64,000 nt of DNA from Trichomonas tenax (lineage: Eukaryota; Parabasalia; Trichomonadida; Trichomonadidae), in NCBI GenBank assembly GCA_023091735.1, contig JALKBU010000025.1:1-64000 (forward strand). The letters run 5' to 3'. Positions 59,171-64,000 of this stretch are shown piece after piece. A model generated the notes under the pieces. That model was not told where the DNA came from, ran no database searches, and saw only the letters and a program-made list of their open reading frames with translations. The translations under genes and the position numbers were made by a program. Position 1 is the stretch's first letter. Every line of letters starts with the position of its first letter.

Positions 59171-61654
59171 ATATTATTCTTAGTTAATGTCAGGGATTTC
59201 TATGGCGTTGAATACAGCGATGACTGGAAAGTCCTTAAGAATGTTCCATCAACATTCAAAGGCGATTTTGTAATTCCTAATTCAACCACTACAATCCTTG
59301 GCGGTGAACGAGATATTGATAGTCCATTCTATTACTGCCGCAGCAATCTCAAAAGCATTCGATTTGACACAAATAGTCAAGTTACAAGTATTTGTCAATC
59401 ATGCTTTCTTGGTTCATCTATAACTTCAGTAGACCTGCGTGAGTGTAACAGACTCCAAACACTTAACTTTTCTTTATTTCTCTATTGCAGTTCATTAACA
59501 GATGTTCAACTTCCTCAAACATTGAAATTAATTAAAGCTGCATGTTTTGGCGCCTGCTCAAAACTGAGTATTTTGTATCTTCCAGATTCAGTTGAAGAAA
59601 TTGAAGGATACCTGGCATCAGTCGGATTTACGTTCTTAAGATCTTTGTCAAGAATATTAATAAATCCAACATCAAAACTAAAGAAACTGAATCATTATGC
59701 ATTTGCTTATTCAAATATAACTTCAATTTATTTACCTCCCAATGTTACGATTCAACCATCGACTTTTATGCGATGCAAATTAGAGAGCATCATCATCGAT
59801 CCAAATAATAGATTGTATAAAACCGATGGTAAGTTCATATACACTGGCCCGAACAATTCCACAATTGTCTATGCATCATCCGCAATTAATTATCCCATAA
59901 CAATCCCTAAGTTTGTCACAACTCTTAAGACAGAGTCATTCCGTTCATCTAATGCACCAATTGTTGAAGTTCATTCAGGTATGACCTCATTAGGTGAAAG
60001 CTCTTTTATGGAATCAAAATTGCTGGAATTCACATATCCATATGGGCATAAAGTTGTACCACCAGGAATGTTCACAAGATCATATAAACTATATAAGGTA
60101 GTTCTCCCTGACTCGATAACTTCCATTGGTCAATATGCTTTCCTAGATTGCTACAGATTGGCAATAATCAGCTTACCGCCTAGTTTAACATCTATATCTG
60201 ATCGAGGATTTGAAGGATGTAGTTCTATCACAAATTTAACCATTCCTGCATCATTGAATTATCTCGGTCAATCAGTCTTTTCAAATTGTCCATTATTGGA
60301 TTTAAACACAAGTCTTAATAGTTATGTCCACGTTGTAAACAAAATGTTATTCAAGAATAACGATCAAAACCTTTTGGAATACTTTGGCAGCGACATCAAT
60401 TCATATTTAGTTGTTCCATCGTCATGCATTTCGATTGGCGATAGAACATTTATGAATAAGAACCTACATTCACTTAAATTTAGTGGAAATGCACAAATGT
60501 CGATAGGTAAACAAACCTTTTATTTATCTTCTGTTACTAGTGTTGAATTTCCTCCAGGTTTATCATCAATAGGCATATGCTGTTTTGAGTCGTGTTCAAA
60601 GCTTATAAATGTATCATTTTTAGGAACTTCGATCACTTCAATACCGGATAGATGTTTTAAAGGCTGCACAAATCTGAAGAACATTCAATTGCCAAGCTCA
60701 ATCACTAGTATTGGAATCTTATCTTTTGAATCATGTTCAAATATTGGAGACATTGGGTTGAGTGAAACAAATGTTGTCTCAATTGGGCAAAATGCATTCT
60801 TTAACAGTGGTCTCATATATGCCGATCTCCCATCAACAATAGAATCTATCGATGTCTCTGCGTTCTCAAACAGCAAAGTCAATTCAGTGACAATCTCATG
60901 CAATCTGGTTCCGAAGCAGTGCTTCATCCAGTGTGCGTACTTAACATCTGCAACATTCGGCGAAGGTGTCGAAGTCATCGACCAGTACTCTTTCATCGGA
61001 TGCATCCGCCTTCAGCGAATCTCTCTCCCATCTACTATCCGATCCATCATGGACTTCTCATTCCAAGGCTGCACTTCACTCACATCTGTCAGCATCCGTG
61101 CGAACAGCAGCCTTAGTGAAGTGCGCGGTGGTGTCTTCGTCGGATGCAACAGTCTTCGAAGCATCAGTCTTGAATCTAGTGACATGCATCTTCGCTTCGA
61201 CAACGGCGCACTTACAAACTACGACGAGACAAACCTCATCGCTTTCATCCCATCGAGCAACATCCAGACATTCGTTGTCCCATCGCAGATGGAGACAATC
61301 GGTGCATACGCATTCATGTCATGCACGAACCTCGTCCGTGTCATGTTCAGCGGCAACCGAATCAAGACACTGGACTACCAGTCATTCAAAGGCTGCAGCA
61401 AGCTTTCTTTCCTCTTCTTCAGCTCACAGAGCCTTTCTCGTATCAACGACGGTGTCTTCACTGGTTGTCCTCTTCTTCAGCGCTGTGGTTCGATCTCATG
61501 TCCGACACCACTCATTCCACTCTTTATTGGCAGCGGCATCTCGAGCAGTGTCTTCAGTGGCGAATGCAAAGAATACATTCTTTCATGTGGCTACAAGAGC
61601 TGCATTAATCTTCAAATTGGACTCTTATTCATCAATGTTTTCATTCTCATATAA
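59171..61654 (+). pseudogene. BspA-like leucine-rich repeat protein lacking an in-frame start
   Basis: One continuous frame runs from just after a TAG (59168-59170) to 61654. Its family sense begins FYGVEYSDDWKVLKNVPSTF with no ATG. The first in-frame ATG is at 59768, inside the repeats. At least 20 TpLRR-type repeats (for example KVVLPDSITSIGQYAFLDC, ISLPPSLTSISDRGFEGC, VVPSQMETIGAYAFMSC) fill it, each near 23 residues. It ends with a cysteine-rich piece and a hydrophobic tail (INLQIGLLFINVFILI), possibly a membrane anchor. BspA-like proteins form the largest surface family of Trichomonas. Codon use changes after about 60840: the last third is rich in C-ending codons. Either the start is lost or initiation uses a non-ATG codon or an unseen exon. 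Confidence 0.7.
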
Positions 61655-61773
61655 GATTATCAATAATAGAATCAATTTTAATGTTTTGAAAACTAATTAA
61701 TCATTATATATCATTAGAATAATATAATTATTTAGAAATATACTTACAAAAACATAATATTGAAATAACAGTA

Positions 61774-63342
61774 TCAAATCTGATTTTCCGGTTCTGTTTC
61801 ATAGAAAACATTATCAAGCATCTGGTATATGGATATCTTATCGTTGTAAACAATAAGCATATGACCGGTGTCTGAGCAGATTATAACATCTTTATAGTTA
61901 TGAACTTTGATTTTAGGAAAGTTGATTGCACCATTCGCTCTGTAAAACTGAATCTCTGATGCAAAGCATGCTGCAAAGAATGATTTAGACATTGTTGGAC
62001 TTATCTTGTATTCGAATGGAACAATTTTGATGAATCCTGGATTGATTTTATTTTCCAAACTCAGCTCAACGACATTCGTCGGAGAACGCATTCTTTTGAG
62101 ATCCATCGCAAAGAAATGATAATCATTGTCCATGAAAGTGAAAGAATCATTCATTATAGCACAAGATTGTATTCCGTTATGTGGCAATTGAATGTTTACA
62201 TTATATGTGTTAACTAAAATGGAAGGAAGTATTGTCTGTTTCTTCATAAAGTGATATATTTTGAACTCATCGTTGTTAGAGAAAATTAAGGCATTTCCAT
62301 GACATTGAAGAAACTGAAAACCATCATCAACTACCACATCTTTAGTTTGGCTTGGCGGATCATCATTAAATTGAATAATATGATTCGCTGAATTTATAAT
62401 TACAATATCTCCATATTCAGTGAATCCTGCATACAAAACAGTGATATCTTGACCTCCATCGAACAGAATCTGCTGCTGTGCTGAGTAAATGTCGACCATA
62501 GGATTGGAATAATAAGCAACTTTGTTATTTGTTACCATTAAAAACGTGATTTTGGTTGTTGGAGAAGGAACTAATGTTGAAGATAATGCTTCATTGATAG
62601 GAAGCAAATGTTCATAGTAAATTTTGTCTGAAAGAAATGTGTTGATTCTATCCTTCTTTGTTTCAACTTCAACATTTAATTCGAAACAACGGACTTCATT
62701 GGGAGAAAACAAAACAGCCCAATTATCATGTGTAACAAATTGATTTATTGCTTCATTGGCGAAAAATTTTGGTGCATATAAAACGCGTTGATGATCTCTA
62801 TGACTTTGCTCAGCGATATGTTTGAGATTAATGTAAATTGGATTCGCAGAAGGATCAGATAATCTAATTATAAATCTTAGGTTATAAATTTGTTGTATAC
62901 TTGTAATTGTCCAATCAGACACTTGCTTTGGATATTTTGCAACTTCTTTGAATAAATTTCTCGTTTCATTTTTGTAAATTCGGAATTCAATATCATCAGG
63001 ATCAGGATCTGACGCTCCTCTATGTATGAGATCGATTATGTAGTTCTTTACTGCTGACCATCCCCTGTTTATTTTCTCTAATAACTGGAATGGATAATAA
63101 TTTGTTAAAACTTCTGTGGGAATCGCCTGCATTGCTTGAATATATTCTATCAAAAGATCGTGTTCTTGGCGTGTGAATGGTTTATGGACGACTATATATG
63201 GTGCTTGCTGAAATTCACGATGAATGATTTCTAATTGCGTTCTATATAATGTTTGGTCAATGGTTTTAAGCTTCTCACGCTGCATTATTGTCATGTATGG
63301 CGAATTTTCGAGTTTTCCATTATCATAGCAGAAAAAATCCAT
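61774..63342 (-). CDS. Hypothetical protein, possible beta-propeller
   Basis: 522 residues starting MDFFCYDNGKLENSPYMTIM. The N-terminal ~170 residues are helical, and the rest has alternating strands with repeated 'hydrophobic-x-hydrophobic...N/D' pattern (YSAQQQILFDGGQDITVLYAG, DIVIINSANHIIQFND, HGNALIFSNNDEFKIYHF). This suggests a WD40-like or other propeller without clear WD motifs. No signal peptide or membrane helix. I do not recognise the family; a divergent vesicle-coat or WD-type scaffold is conceivable. The start is backed by a TCATTTTCC initiator and a TTTACATGTCA motif just upstream on the minus strand. Confidence 0.65.
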   Translation of the reverse strand: MDFFCYDNGKLENSPYMTIMQREKLKTIDQTLYRTQLEIIHREFQQAPYIVVHKPFTRQEHDLLIEYIQAMQAIPTEVLTNYYPFQLLEKINRGWSAVKNYIIDLIHRGASDPDPDDIEFRIYKNETRNLFKEVAKYPKQVSDWTITSIQQIYNLRFIIRLSDPSANPIYINLKHIAEQSHRDHQRVLYAPKFFANEAINQFVTHDNWAVLFSPNEVRCFELNVEVETKKDRINTFLSDKIYYEHLLPINEALSSTLVPSPTTKITFLMVTNNKVAYYSNPMVDIYSAQQQILFDGGQDITVLYAGFTEYGDIVIINSANHIIQFNDDPPSQTKDVVVDDGFQFLQCHGNALIFSNNDEFKIYHFMKKQTILPSILVNTYNVNIQLPHNGIQSCAIMNDSFTFMDNDYHFFAMDLKRMRSPTNVVELSLENKINPGFIKIVPFEYKISPTMSKSFFAACFASEIQFYRANGAINFPKIKVHNYKDVIICSDTGHMLIVYNDKISIYQMLDNVFYETEPENQI

Positions 63343-63355
63343 TTATTAATATGGA

Positions 63356-63370
63356 AAATGACATGTAAAA
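63356..63370 (-). promoter_or_regulatory. TTTTACATGTCATTTT start-region element
   Basis: On the minus strand TTTTACATGTCATTTT lies about 14-30 bases before the start at 63342. Here the ACATGTCA motif and a TCATTT initiator overlap, so the motif may be an extended form of the initiator. Confidence 0.5.
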
Positions 63371-63735
63371 ATTCTACCAAAAATTTGAATGTATAATTTG
63401 TCAATATTTAGTCTACATGTCAAATATATGAAATTGACTTGAAAGTAATTGATTTTTTGTTTAGTAAAATCATGTCTATCTGTCACAGAAACATTGATTA
63501 ACCTTTAAGTATCACTAAATCTTATCTTCATTTTCCATTTCCAACAGCCGAATGCAGATTTCTTTCTCTGATTGATATGTACTAGAGTTGATTTAAATAT
63601 TCACCTTCGTGCGTATCAAAATCTCTAATATGCCAATGATTGACATTTTTGAATGGAAAATGAAGGTTAACGGCGGTTAAAAGTGCTAAATATTTTTCCT
63701 GATTCAGATGAATGTGTTGAATAACAAGTTATAGA
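63371..63735. other. Intergenic, with repeated BspA leader
   Basis: AT-rich. It contains the second copy of AAAAGTGCTAAATATTT (63679-63695) and a CTACATGTCAAA motif at about 63413. Nothing else is supported. Confidence 0.5.
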
Positions 63736-64000
63736 TATGGCGACTTTAACTACATTCTTGATAAATCCACTCGAACAGCAGGCGTCAAATCCTGCAGCAG
63801 AGAATGTCCATCGGTTCTTGATATTCCTTCAACTATTGTCTACAATTTTGAAAATTATACTGTCACTGAAATATTGTATTGAACATTCTCTAGAAAAAGT
63901 ATCCAAACAGTAAATCTTCCCAACACAATATTAAAAATAGGAATTGCTACATTTGATATTGCATATTTACCAAATCCTCCGCAACTCCCAAATGGATTGC
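63736..64000 (+). pseudogene. BspA-like fragment with an in-frame stop, running off the window
   Basis: The frame from 63736 reads YGDFNYILDKSTRTAGVKSC, then CPSVLDIPSTIVYNFENYTVTEI, a TGA at 63880-63882, and on to QTVNLPNTILKIGIATFDI. The last part has the BspA-like repeat pattern (hydrophobic-LP-T-hydrophobic-x-IG). There is no in-frame ATG at the start, as in the neighbouring copy. It continues beyond 64000, so I cannot say how much remains. Confidence 0.6.

Noticed and set aside
60966..61700. 244-codon Ser/His/Ala-rich plus-strand frame
   Set aside because: An out-of-frame shadow of the GC-richer 3' part of the BspA-like gene. The BspA frame has clear repeats here.

Overview
The window looks like nuclear DNA of a trichomonad (parabasalid) protist, most likely Trichomonas vaginalis or a close relative. 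The sequence is AT-rich with compact genes, and I see no clear introns. Several genes carry a trichomonad-type initiator TCAYTW within about 25 bases of the start codon. The families also fit: BspA-like leucine-rich repeats, a Pmp-like beta-helix protein, a glycine-rich ALK-like fragment, F5/8-type-C-like repeats, a flagellar HYDIN and many small terminal-inverted-repeat elements. I cannot fix the species from sequence alone.

Layout. 1-5.5 kb: truncated glycine-rich gene, EF-hand gene, APC7-like TPR gene, profilin. 5.5-8.7 kb: two non-coding inverted-repeat elements, one built as a row of eight or more unrelated hairpins. 8.7-22.4 kb: a Pmp-like surface protein, a coiled-coil protein with a seven-copy repeat, and a 3001-residue HYDIN. 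22.6-30.4 kb: a small unknown gene, decayed intergenic DNA, exportin-1 (CRM1), a fold-back element and the N-terminal methyltransferase NTM1. 30.8-41.7 kb: an acidic LRR protein, a BTB/discoidin-like protein, a 1.15-kb TIR element with a perfect 8-bp target duplication, WDR70-like, a small coiled-coil gene, a BRWD/PHIP-like WD-bromodomain protein and ribosomal protein eS30. 42-50 kb: TBC (RabGAP) and VPS9-like (RabGEF) genes, a decaying tandem array of discoidin-like copies, and a UIM-UBX p97 adaptor. 51-59 kb: a membrane-anchored P-loop protein with a Lys/Glu/Pro repeat tail, CNOT9, BRX1, another fold-back element with a 9-bp target duplication, and GRP170/HYOU1. 59-64 kb: a BspA-like gene without an in-frame start, an unknown 522-residue protein, and a second broken BspA-like copy at the edge.

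The genes do not form operons. Housekeeping genes for nuclear export, ribosome biogenesis, mRNA turnover, cell cycle, chromatin, endomembrane traffic and ER folding are mixed with flagellar genes and lineage-specific surface families. Gene starts seem to fall into at least three classes by upstream sequence: the TCAYTW initiator, a TTTACATGWCA-type element, and a GACCCTAA palindrome about 20 bases before the exportin-1 and BRX1 starts. The most unusual structure is the hairpin array at 5827-7205.
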